NCBI RefSeq assembly: GCF_014651615.1
Contig: NZ_BMXF01000002.1
Location: forward strand, 599,439 to 663,438
Source of the DNA: Persicitalea jodogahamensis
GTDB taxonomy: Bacteria > Bacteroidota > Bacteroidia > Cytophagales > Spirosomataceae
Direction of reading: 5' to 3'
DNA length: 64,000 nt
Shown here piece after piece: positions 1 to 6,850 of this stretch. The notes beneath the pieces were generated by a model. The model was not told the DNA's origin, ran no database searches, and saw only the letters and a list, made by a program, of their open reading frames with translations. Position numbers and translations under genes: made by a program. Positions within the stretch are counted from its first letter, which is position 1. Every line of letters starts with the position of its first letter.

Positions 1-521
1 AGAATATCTCCGATAATTCCCTGCATCATGGTGGCGCGGTCTTCGCGCTTGTTGGGAGCTTTGAGTTTACCGGAAGCCCAACCTTGCCATATCATTTTAT
101 TAGCCCGATTTTGGTAAATATTCACGATGAAGCGGCCCTCTTCGTAGCTGTAGGTCGAAATGTTGTTATTCTGGGGACCGTACCACCACCAGTAGGGCGA
201 CATCGTGTTGTTGGACCGCACCTGCTGACGATCCTTTACGTCGGTCAGATACCGTACCACCAATTCGGGGTTACTCTCATCAAGGCGGTACCCCTTGGCT
301 TCCATCGCTTGTGTCACGGCCTCAGTAATACGGCGGCGATTCAGATCACTACCCAGCAGTGGGTCGTCGGTGATGTTTTTCTCAGCTTCTACCCGGAAAG
401 TCTTGAATTGCTTTAAATTAACGCTGCGGTCGTAGTCATTCTGGACCTGAAATGCGGGCGAACAGGCGACAAACCAGCCTCCGAGCAGCATCAGCAAAGT
501 GATTCTTATTATATTTTTCAT
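1..521 (-). CDS. DUF4136-type lipoprotein, C-terminus cut by window edge
   Basis: The gene reads leftward from an ATG at 519-521 and runs open off the window, so 173 codons are visible. The N-terminus is a lipoprotein signal (MKNIIRITLLMLLGGWFVAC), with the lipidated Cys at residue 20. The mature part fits the DUF4136 family: an early NDYDRSVNLKQFKTF segment, a middle LVVRYLTDV strand and a tryptophan-rich YWWWYGP loop. These proteins are probably anchored in the outer membrane or periplasm and their function is unknown. The start follows an A/G-rich AAGAAGAACC stretch. The family assignment rests on recalled sequence character, not a search. The gene is divergent from the aminotransferase. 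Confidence 0.75.
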   Translation of the reverse strand, partial: MKNIIRITLLMLLGGWFVACSPAFQVQNDYDRSVNLKQFKTFRVEAEKNITDDPLLGSDLNRRRITEAVTQAMEAKGYRLDESNPELVVRYLTDVKDRQQVRSNNTMSPYWWWYGPQNNNISTYSYEEGRFIVNIYQNRANKMIWQGWASGKLKAPNKREDRATMMQGIIGDI

Positions 522-842
522 GGTTCTTCTTTTTTGGTTGTTAGGGTGAAAATTGTACTTAATAATAGGTAAAAAACTGTTCCATGAAAATTTTGCCTGT
601 CTATTGAATGAATACAGGTTAAAAACGCGAACTTCTGACACTTAGTGTGGAAAGAAACTGAAATTTTGGCAGATATTGATTCATTGAAAAGCTCTTTTCA
701 ACCCTAAAATGGTTTTTACACTAACTTGCGAACTTTTAACGAAAGAAAGCACTGGAAATTTTTAAACGCTCAGGTGGCCGCCGCAGGGCGCGCCTCTGTG
801 CCAACTGTTAATCGCGCCGGCGATCCGGCACCTACTTGTCCA
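522..842. other. Divergent intergenic region without a gene
   Basis: This AT-rich spacer separates the leftward lipoprotein from the rightward aminotransferase and must hold promoters for both. I found no good TAnnTTTG box in either direction. An open frame continues from a TTG at 726 into the aminotransferase, but its first 39 codons do not resemble the family N-terminus, so I treat 726-842 as leader. Confidence 0.4.
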
Positions 843-2024
843 TTGATTATAGAGACCGCGCAACGCACCCGGCAAACCTCGGAATACTATTTTTCGGTAA
901 AACTTGCCGAAGTGCGCAAACTCATGGCCGAAGGCCACGACATAATAAATCTCGGCATCGGGAATCCGGATATGATGCCGTCAGAAAACACGCTTGCCGC
1001 GCTGAATGAAGCGGTTCATCGCCCCAACGCCCATGGGTACCAGCCTTATGTAGGTATTCCATCGTTCAGGGAAGCCATTGCAGACCATTATGCCCGCACC
1101 TATGGGGTGACGCTCAACCCGACTACTGAAATCCTGCCGTTGATTGGCTCCAAGGAAGGTATCACGCACATTTCGCTCACTTTTCTGGACCCCGACGACG
1201 AAGTGCTGGTGCCTGAGTTGGGCTATCCGGCCTACCGCGCCGTAAGCCAGATGGTGGGCGCCGTGGTGAAAGAATATCCGCTGCGCGAAAACTACGGTTG
1301 GCAACCCGATTGGGAAGCCATGGCCGCGCTGCTAACGCCCCGCACCAAAATCGTATGGCTCAACTATCCACACATGCCTACGGGTGCTCCCGCCACGCGC
1401 GAGCTGTTCGAGCAGGCGGTAGCTTTTGCCCAAAGCAATAAAGTTCTGCTTTGTCACGACAACCCTTACAGTCTGGTACTGAACAAGAAACCGCCGGTAA
1501 GTCTTCTATCGGTGCCGGGCGCCAGGGATGTGGCGATTGAGCTGAATTCCATGAGTAAGTCGCACAACATGGCTGGTTGGCGGCTGGGCTGGCTGGCGGC
1601 AGAGAAACCTTACGTGGACGCGATTTTGAAAATAAAAAGCAACGTGGATTCGGGGATGTTTCAGGGATTACAGGAAGCCGCGGCGGTGGCCCTTCAAAAT
1701 TCAGATGAATGGCATCGCCAGCGCAATGCTGTGTACGAAGGCCGTCTGGAAGCGGCCGAGGCTTTACTGACTACCCTTGGCTGTACATGGGACAAGTCGC
1801 AGGAAGGGATGTTTTTGTGGGGCAAACTACCTGAAACTACCAGCTCGGCAGAAAATTTGATCAATACCTTGCTCACTGAAAAGCACGTTTTCATCGCCCC
1901 TGGTTTCATCTTTGGTCCCAAAGGGCAGCGTTACATTCGTCTCTCGCTATGCACACCGAAAGAGCGAATTTGGGAAGCCGTGGAGAGGGTGAAGGGACAA
2001 CGGGGAAATGGAGAAAAGCGATAA
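843..2024 (+). CDS. PLP-dependent aminotransferase (aspartate/aromatic type, fold I)
   Basis: This is a class I/II aminotransferase. It probably transaminates an aromatic or acidic amino acid, because prephenate dehydrogenase follows directly and phenylpyruvate/4-hydroxyphenylpyruvate transamination would complete Tyr/Phe synthesis; that substrate is inferred. Visible motifs are INLGIGNPD near the N-terminus, NYPHMPTG (about residues 174-181), the CHDNPY cofactor segment, and the Schiff-base lysine in SMSKSHNM (about Lys239). From the TTG at 843 the protein is 393 aa, the normal family length, and begins LIIETAQRTRQ as family members do. An upstream TTG at 726 would add 39 unrelated residues. 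Start codon uncertain; family secure. Confidence 0.88.
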   Translation: MIIETAQRTRQTSEYYFSVKLAEVRKLMAEGHDIINLGIGNPDMMPSENTLAALNEAVHRPNAHGYQPYVGIPSFREAIADHYARTYGVTLNPTTEILPLIGSKEGITHISLTFLDPDDEVLVPELGYPAYRAVSQMVGAVVKEYPLRENYGWQPDWEAMAALLTPRTKIVWLNYPHMPTGAPATRELFEQAVAFAQSNKVLLCHDNPYSLVLNKKPPVSLLSVPGARDVAIELNSMSKSHNMAGWRLGWLAAEKPYVDAILKIKSNVDSGMFQGLQEAAAVALQNSDEWHRQRNAVYEGRLEAAEALLTTLGCTWDKSQEGMFLWGKLPETTSSAENLINTLLTEKHVFIAPGFIFGPKGQRYIRLSLCTPKERIWEAVERVKGQRGNGEKR

Positions 2025-2106
2025 AGTCAAATGGATGGTGACAAGCAAAGGCGATGCCCCCAAACTATTTGAACTGTAACCCCCTCAACAAATACACAAA
2101 TCAACA

Positions 2107-2964
2107 ATGGTTATCAGCATTATAGGAGTCGGCTTATTGGGTGGATCGTTTGCGCTGGCTTTGCGGGAAAAGTACCCAAACCTGCACCTGGTAGGGGTAG
2201 ACCAGTCGGTAGTCAACCAGAAAATTGCGCTGGCCAAAGGGTTGGTGGACGAAATTCTGCCATTGGAGGAAGCTTTACAGCGAGCCGAACTCAATGTGCT
2301 GGCTACTCCGGTGGATAGTATTTGCACCCTTTTGCCCCAAATTCTCGACCAGATTCCTGCCGGACGCACGGTGATGGATTTCGGTTCAACAAAGGAGACG
2401 ATCTGCCAGGCCGCCGATGCGCATCCCAAACGCGGGCAATTTGTGGCGGTGCACCCGATGGCTGGTACCGAGAACTCCGGCCCCGGAGCGGCCTTTTTTG
2501 AACTGCTACCCGGTAAAAACGTCATAATCTGCGATCGCCGGAAAAGCCACCCTGATTCACTGGCTTTGGTTGAAGCCTTTCTGCGCGATGTCGGCATGAA
2601 AATTCATTACATGACGCCCGCTGAACACGATCTCCATCTGGCTTATGTCTCGCACCTGAGTCATATCAGCTCGTTTGCGCTGGGACTGACGGTACTTGTC
2701 AAGGAAAAAGACGAAAAGGCGATTTTCGACATGGCAAGTACGGGTTTCTCATCCACCGTAAGGCTGGCCAAAAGCTCGCCCGCGATGTGGGCGCCCATTT
2801 TTGACCAAAACAAAGAAAATGTTTCCAAAGCTTTGGGCGACTATATCGACCTGCTGAACCGTTTTAAAGATGCCATCGACACGCAGGATTTGGCCCAAAG
2901 CCGCGAGTTTATGGCCAAGGCCAACGACATCGGGCGAATTTTGGGGGGGATCGAGAAGAAGTAG
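2107..2964 (+). CDS. tyrA: Prephenate dehydrogenase
   Basis: This 285-aa enzyme oxidatively decarboxylates prephenate to 4-hydroxyphenylpyruvate with NAD(P)+, the committed step of tyrosine synthesis. The Rossmann fingerprint GVGLLGGS lies at residues 7-14. Further family signatures are DFGSTKETI, VAVHPMAGTENSG and HDLHLAYVSHLSH, which carry the conserved His residues of the active site. It is a stand-alone dehydrogenase without a fused chorismate mutase or ACT domain, as is common in Bacteroidota. It lies 82 bp after the aminotransferase and 3 bp before the DUF3431 gene, so the three are probably cotranscribed. Confidence 0.92.
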   Translation: MVISIIGVGLLGGSFALALREKYPNLHLVGVDQSVVNQKIALAKGLVDEILPLEEALQRAELNVLATPVDSICTLLPQILDQIPAGRTVMDFGSTKETICQAADAHPKRGQFVAVHPMAGTENSGPGAAFFELLPGKNVIICDRRKSHPDSLALVEAFLRDVGMKIHYMTPAEHDLHLAYVSHLSHISSFALGLTVLVKEKDEKAIFDMASTGFSSTVRLAKSSPAMWAPIFDQNKENVSKALGDYIDLLNRFKDAIDTQDLAQSREFMAKANDIGRILGGIEKK

Positions 2965-2967
2965 AAA

Positions 2968-3636
2968 ATGCAGGATTACTCGCTTGAACTTGTTGTAGCA
3001 CACTACCACGAAAATCTCAACTGGTTGCGGAAGGTGCCGCCTGGCATTAGAAAGGTAATTTACTCCAAAGCCGGTACTTTACACTCCACTCCTTGTACTG
3101 CGCTACCCAATGTAGGGCGCGAGGCGCATACCTATCTGCATCACCTCGTTACCCACTACGACTCGCTGGCTGATTTTGCCGTTTTCTGTCAGGGAAAACC
3201 TTTTGACCACGCCTTCGATTTTCACCACAGCCTGCGGGCCTTTGCGGCGGGTAAACTACCCGAAGTACCTTTCCAATGGCTGGGCCACATCATTGACACA
3301 GACACGCAAGACGGGCAACTTTTCCGGGAATGGTCGAAGAACGCCACGGGCGAAGAGTTGGATTTGGCGGGCTTTCATCAGAATTTGTTCGGTACTTCCG
3401 GGCCGGAGGATTTTCCGTTTGTGTTGGGAGCGCAGTTCGTAGTTGCCCGCGAATTGGTTCAACGCCAGCCGCTTGCTTTCTATGAACGCGCTCTTGAACT
3501 AGCCGCAAACTACCCCAATGCTGCCCATTGTTACGAGCGGATGTGGGATCGGATATTCGGCGTGGAAGGAATAGACCGCGACTGGCTGGCGGGGCGAAAA
3601 ACGGTGTACTTAAAGCAAATTAAAAAAACTGTTTAG
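2968..3636 (+). CDS. DUF3431 domain protein
   Basis: This 222-aa soluble protein of unknown function has no signal peptide. Its opening strand (LELVVAHYHENLNWL) followed by VIYSKAG, LPNVGREAHTYLHHL and FCQGKPFDHA is typical of the DUF3431 family, which has a glycosyltransferase-like look (beta strand then acidic/His motifs) but, to my knowledge, no settled biochemistry. The ATG lies 3 bp after the tyrA stop, so translation is probably coupled to tyrA, with the purine-rich tyrA end (GAGAAGAAG) as ribosome binding site. A link to aromatic amino acid metabolism rests only on this linkage. Confidence 0.75.
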   Translation: MQDYSLELVVAHYHENLNWLRKVPPGIRKVIYSKAGTLHSTPCTALPNVGREAHTYLHHLVTHYDSLADFAVFCQGKPFDHAFDFHHSLRAFAAGKLPEVPFQWLGHIIDTDTQDGQLFREWSKNATGEELDLAGFHQNLFGTSGPEDFPFVLGAQFVVARELVQRQPLAFYERALELAANYPNAAHCYERMWDRIFGVEGIDRDWLAGRKTVYLKQIKKTV

Positions 3637-3656
3637 AAACAGAAGAAATCGCGTCG

Positions 3657-4679
3657 TTACTCCCGCATCAGCTTCGCTCCATCACACATCGCTTTCAGTT
3701 TGAGCTTCGTAGCCCAGCGGGCGGTTTGGCTTAAACCGCAGTCGGGAGCGACGGCCAGTTTTTCGGCTGGGACGTAGGGTAAAATCTTACGAATGCGCTC
3801 AGCGACATCCTCGGCGGTTTCGATGTAGTAGCTTTTCACGTCGATAACACCCACGGCCACGTCGAACTTTTCGGCGAAGCGTTCCAGCAGATTCACTTCG
3901 GCGAAGTTCAGAATCGTCATTTCGGAGTGTAGTTCGTCCACGTTCATGTCCATGAAATCGGGCAGCATGGGTGCGATGGTCTTCTTACCGACTGAACGAC
4001 CCTTATAATTGCCAAAGCACAGGTGCATCGAAAGGCGCGTTTTGCCCACGCCGGGCGCGACGGTGCGGTTAAAAATGTCAACGAAGCGTTTGGTGTCCTC
4101 GCGGTAAGCGTAGCAACTCATCGAGGGTTCATCTACACAAATTTCGGGACAACCCAAGGCGACAAGGTCGGCAATTTCCTTTTTGACGAGTGGCAGAATA
4201 GCCTCGGTAATTTCCCAGCGATCTTTGTAGAAACTACCCGGATTGAGTCGCCCAGCCAGGGTGTATGGGCCGGGGATGGACATTTTCAGACCTTGCCCTA
4301 TCGGAGCCAATCGCTTCAAACGCTTATACTCTTCCACCACCCCCAGACCTTCGGGCGCTGTCAGTGGGGCAACAATGCTGTTTTTACCCCGCTGGTCGTG
4401 GGCGGGCGGGCCGTACTTGCGGGTTTCGGAAGCGTCGTTCTCGATGCCCTTGATAAATCCGTAGAAAGAGAGATTGAAATCAAGGCGGGTTTGTTCACCG
4501 TCGGTGATGACATCGAGCCCGGCAGTTACCTGGTCGTAGATGGCAGCGATGACGGCGTCGTCGATCATTTCGCTTAGGTCGGCGGGGCCGAGTTTGTCGA
4601 GATTCATGCTGGCGAATTCGAGCCAGCCGGGGAAGGGTAGGGAACCGACGACGGTGGTTTTGATGGGGACAGGCTGCAT
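3657..4679 (-). CDS. MetE-like methionine synthase, single catalytic module
   Basis: The 340-aa product corresponds to the C-terminal catalytic half of cobalamin-independent methionine synthase (5-methyl-THPTG:homocysteine methyltransferase) and lacks the N-terminal half. Likely zinc ligands are visible: HLCFGN supplies His and Cys, a Glu lies in DELHSEM, and the last Cys is in PDCGLSQTARW. VDEPSMSCYA is a further family motif. 'Core MetE' proteins make methionine from homocysteine with a methyl donor other than the polyglutamyl folate of full MetE; the donor here is unknown. I chose the ATG at 4679 (MQPVPIKTTVVGSLPFPGW) because the 25 codons upstream read through a repetitive leader. The gene converges on the DUF3431 gene. 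Confidence 0.82.
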   Translation of the reverse strand: MQPVPIKTTVVGSLPFPGWLEFASMNLDKLGPADLSEMIDDAVIAAIYDQVTAGLDVITDGEQTRLDFNLSFYGFIKGIENDASETRKYGPPAHDQRGKNSIVAPLTAPEGLGVVEEYKRLKRLAPIGQGLKMSIPGPYTLAGRLNPGSFYKDRWEITEAILPLVKKEIADLVALGCPEICVDEPSMSCYAYREDTKRFVDIFNRTVAPGVGKTRLSMHLCFGNYKGRSVGKKTIAPMLPDFMDMNVDELHSEMTILNFAEVNLLERFAEKFDVAVGVIDVKSYYIETAEDVAERIRKILPYVPAEKLAVAPDCGLSQTARWATKLKLKAMCDGAKLMRE

Positions 4680-4688
4680 CTGAATTAG

Positions 4689-4713
4689 TGGAAAGTTGAT
4701 AGTGGAAAGTTGA
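4689..4713. repeat. Two direct copies of TGGAAAGTTGA in the leader of the MetE-like gene
   Basis: The 11-mer occurs at 4689-4699 and 4703-4713, a 14-bp period, with a decayed third unit following (TTGAAAGTGAAG). It lies just upstream of the chosen start, where a Shine-Dalgarno sequence is absent. Short repeats of this kind are common in Cytophagales gaps; a regulatory role is not demonstrated. Confidence 0.55.
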
Positions 4714-4830
4714 AAGTGAAGTGTTTCAACTACGATTTTTCCTCGGATACGCAAAATAGTGGTTTTTGGGATCAGATGCCCTATATGAATTCCCTAGTAC
4801 TAGAACCGCCTGAATGTTACGATACACAAA

Positions 4831-4859
4831 AAAGCCGCCTCCGAAACAGAAGCGGCTTT
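4831..4859 (-). terminator. Rho-independent terminator of the acyl-CoA dehydrogenase gene
   Basis: A perfect 8-bp stem AAAGCCGC/GCGGCTTT (4831-4838 with 4852-4859) has a 13-nt loop. On the minus strand it is followed by a run of Ts (complement of the A-run ending at 4833). It lies 26 bp beyond the stop codon of the leftward acyl-CoA dehydrogenase gene. Confidence 0.8.
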
Positions 4860-4884
4860 CCTACTTAGTAGTCGTATTTAATCT

Positions 4885-6696
4885 TTAAAAAATATACTTG
4901 TTTTCAGCCAGCATGGCATCGGCGATGCGACGGCGGGCGTCTTTGAGGTTGATTGGGTCAATCTTAGTGAAGCGCTTCAGACCCATCAACATTACGCGCA
5001 GTTCGTCTCCTTCCGCAAAAGAAGTAATGGCCGAACGGCCCGCCGAGTTGATTTTGTCCACTGCATCGTGCAGATACACGAGCGCCATGTCCCTTTGTAG
5101 CGCGACCGCATCCTCACCTTTGGTATCCATGAGTTTTTCTACCCGCAGCAGGGCCGACTCGGCAACGTAAATTTCGATAATCATATCGGCCACGTCCATC
5201 AGAATTTCCTGCTCGTGCGAAAGCTTCATCATGAATTTCTGCACGGCAGCTCCGGCGATCATCAGGGCCGCTTTTTTCAGGTTTTGCAGTACTTTCTTTT
5301 CCTTGGAAAACAGCGCTTCACTTTCGTCTGCTCCAAAATCAGGAATAGACATGATCTCCTTGCTTACCGCCTGGGCGGGGCCCATCAGGTCGAGCTGGCC
5401 CTTCATGGCCCGTTTCAGGAGCATGTCCACGATCAGCAAACGGTTGATTTCATTGGTACCTTCAAAGATGCGGTTGATACGCGAATCGCGATAGGCACGT
5501 TCCATGGGAGCATCGGCGGAATAGCCCATACCGCCGTAAATCTGCACACCCTCATCCACAACATAGTCCAGTACTTCCGAGCCATGGACTTTGGTGATGG
5601 CGCACTCGATGGCAAATTGCTCCACGCCTTTCAGCTTGGCATCGGCTTCGCTCATGCCGCCTGCCTGCAAATCGGCAATAGCGTCATCGATATTCTGACC
5701 AGCGCGGTAACAGGCCGTTTCCGAAGCGTAAATCCGGGTCGCCATTTCGCCCAGCTTGTGTTTGATGGCCCCGAAGCGACCAATCGAAATGCCGAATTGC
5801 TTACGCTCATTGGCGTACTGCACTGCCTGGTCAAGCGATCCTTTTGCGCCACCCAGCACGGCCACACCGAGCTTTATGCGGCCGATGTTCAGGATGTTCA
5901 CAGCAATCTTGAAGCCATTACCCCGGCTGGAAAGCAAATTTTCGACCGGTACCTGGCAATCGTTAAAAAACACCTGACGGGTATCGGAACCCTTGATGCC
6001 CAGTTTCTTTTCCGGCTCGTTCATCGTGATGCCTCCAAACGTTTTTTCCACAAGGAAAGCCGAGAGATTTTTGTCCGTTTCGCCATTCTCCTCGATTTTG
6101 GCAAAAACAATGAACAAGTCTGCAAAGCCGCCATTGGTGATCCACATTTTCTGGCCGTTCAGAACGTAGTGCTTGCCGTCTTCGGTTAAGATTGCTTTCG
6201 TCTTGGCGGAGTTGGCATCGGAGCCTGAGTCAGGTTCCGTCAGGCAGTAAGCCGCTTTCCACTCGCCCGTGGCAAGCTTAGGCAGGAATTTGGCCTTCTG
6301 TTCTTCATCACCATAGTATACGATGGGCAGCGTGCCAATCCCTGTGTGCGCCGACTGTGCCACCGAGAACGAGTGACCCGTTCCCAAGCTTTCGGCTACC
6401 AGCATGGAGGTATTGAAATTCATACCGAAACCGCCGAATTCTTCGGGCACTGCGGTTCCGAGCAGGCCAAGTTCGCCAGCCTTATCCATGAGCGACGCCA
6501 TAAGTTCGGGCGACTTGGCGGCATCGATTTCGTCAAGTCTCGGATGCACTTCGGTGCGGAGAAAATCGCGGCAGGTTTCAGCGATCATCTGCTGTTCTTC
6601 CGTGAATTCTTCGGGGATGAATATCTGCGAAGCCTCCGTTTCCCTTATCAAAAATTCGCCTCCCTTGATGGAGGATTGCTCTTCAACTACTGCCAT
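4885..6696 (-). CDS. Acyl-CoA dehydrogenase, long (VLCAD-like) form
   Basis: This FAD enzyme introduces the trans-2 double bond into acyl-CoA, the first step of beta-oxidation. At 603 aa it is longer than the usual 380-aa dehydrogenases and carries a C-terminal extension (from about residue 430) like the very-long-chain form. FAD/substrate motifs are CLTEPDSGSD (about 151-160) and WITNGG (185-190). IFEGTNEINR contains the catalytic base, about Glu412. The ETF-type electron acceptor genes are not in this window. Chain-length specificity cannot be read from sequence. The promoter region carries two matching palindromes, so transcription is probably controlled by a ligand-responsive repressor, and a terminator follows. 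The gene stands alone. Confidence 0.9.
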   Translation of the reverse strand: MAVVEEQSSIKGGEFLIRETEASQIFIPEEFTEEQQMIAETCRDFLRTEVHPRLDEIDAAKSPELMASLMDKAGELGLLGTAVPEEFGGFGMNFNTSMLVAESLGTGHSFSVAQSAHTGIGTLPIVYYGDEEQKAKFLPKLATGEWKAAYCLTEPDSGSDANSAKTKAILTEDGKHYVLNGQKMWITNGGFADLFIVFAKIEENGETDKNLSAFLVEKTFGGITMNEPEKKLGIKGSDTRQVFFNDCQVPVENLLSSRGNGFKIAVNILNIGRIKLGVAVLGGAKGSLDQAVQYANERKQFGISIGRFGAIKHKLGEMATRIYASETACYRAGQNIDDAIADLQAGGMSEADAKLKGVEQFAIECAITKVHGSEVLDYVVDEGVQIYGGMGYSADAPMERAYRDSRINRIFEGTNEINRLLIVDMLLKRAMKGQLDLMGPAQAVSKEIMSIPDFGADESEALFSKEKKVLQNLKKAALMIAGAAVQKFMMKLSHEQEILMDVADMIIEIYVAESALLRVEKLMDTKGEDAVALQRDMALVYLHDAVDKINSAGRSAITSFAEGDELRVMLMGLKRFTKIDPINLKDARRRIADAMLAENKYIF

Positions 6697-6735
6697 GATT
6701 TATGTTTTTGGGGTTTATTGAATAATCAAACCATT

Positions 6736-6751
6736 AGTATGCATGCATACT
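6736..6751. promoter_or_regulatory. Operator-like perfect palindrome AGTATGCATGCATACT
   Basis: This 16-bp perfect palindrome lies about 8-23 bp downstream of the predicted transcription start of the acyl-CoA dehydrogenase gene, in its leader. It shares AGTATGC-NN-GCATACT with the second palindrome centred 51 bp away. The shape suits a TetR- or similar dimeric repressor; the regulator is not in this window. Confidence 0.72.
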
Positions 6752-6764
6752 ACTTTGTCTATTG

Positions 6765-6795
6765 CAAATATAACATTCAGCGAAACAGTATGCAA
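6765..6795 (-). promoter_or_regulatory. Bacteroidota-type promoter of the acyl-CoA dehydrogenase gene
   Basis: On the minus strand a -7 box TATATTTG (6772-6765) matches the TAnnTTTG consensus exactly. A -33 TTG (6795-6793) lies 20 nt upstream. The -33 TTG falls in the centre of the upstream palindrome, so a bound repressor would exclude sigma factor. The predicted start of transcription is near 6759. Confidence 0.7.
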
Positions 6796-6814
6796 GCATA
6801 CTGTTTCGCTGAAT
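6775..6814. promoter_or_regulatory. Operator with 19-bp inverted arms around the -33 box
   Basis: The arms 6775-6793 and 6796-6814 are exact reverse complements separated by AA. The core 6787-6802 (AGTATGC AA GCATACT) repeats the downstream operator except for its two central bases. The outer parts (ATTCAGCGAAAC and complement) extend the symmetry well beyond a normal operator, so it could also form a cruciform or RNA hairpin. Confidence 0.75.
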
Positions 6815-6850
6815 CAATAATTTTGAGCTTTTCAGTGTAAAAAATCGGGC

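Noticed and set aside
84-416. 110-codon rightward open frame
   Set aside because: It lies wholly antisense to the DUF4136 lipoprotein gene, has no start signal or recognisable protein character, and is a shadow frame.
5215-6189. Long (324-codon) rightward open frame
   Set aside because: Antisense to the acyl-CoA dehydrogenase gene, whose motifs and terminator are unambiguous; the frame is a by-product of codon bias.
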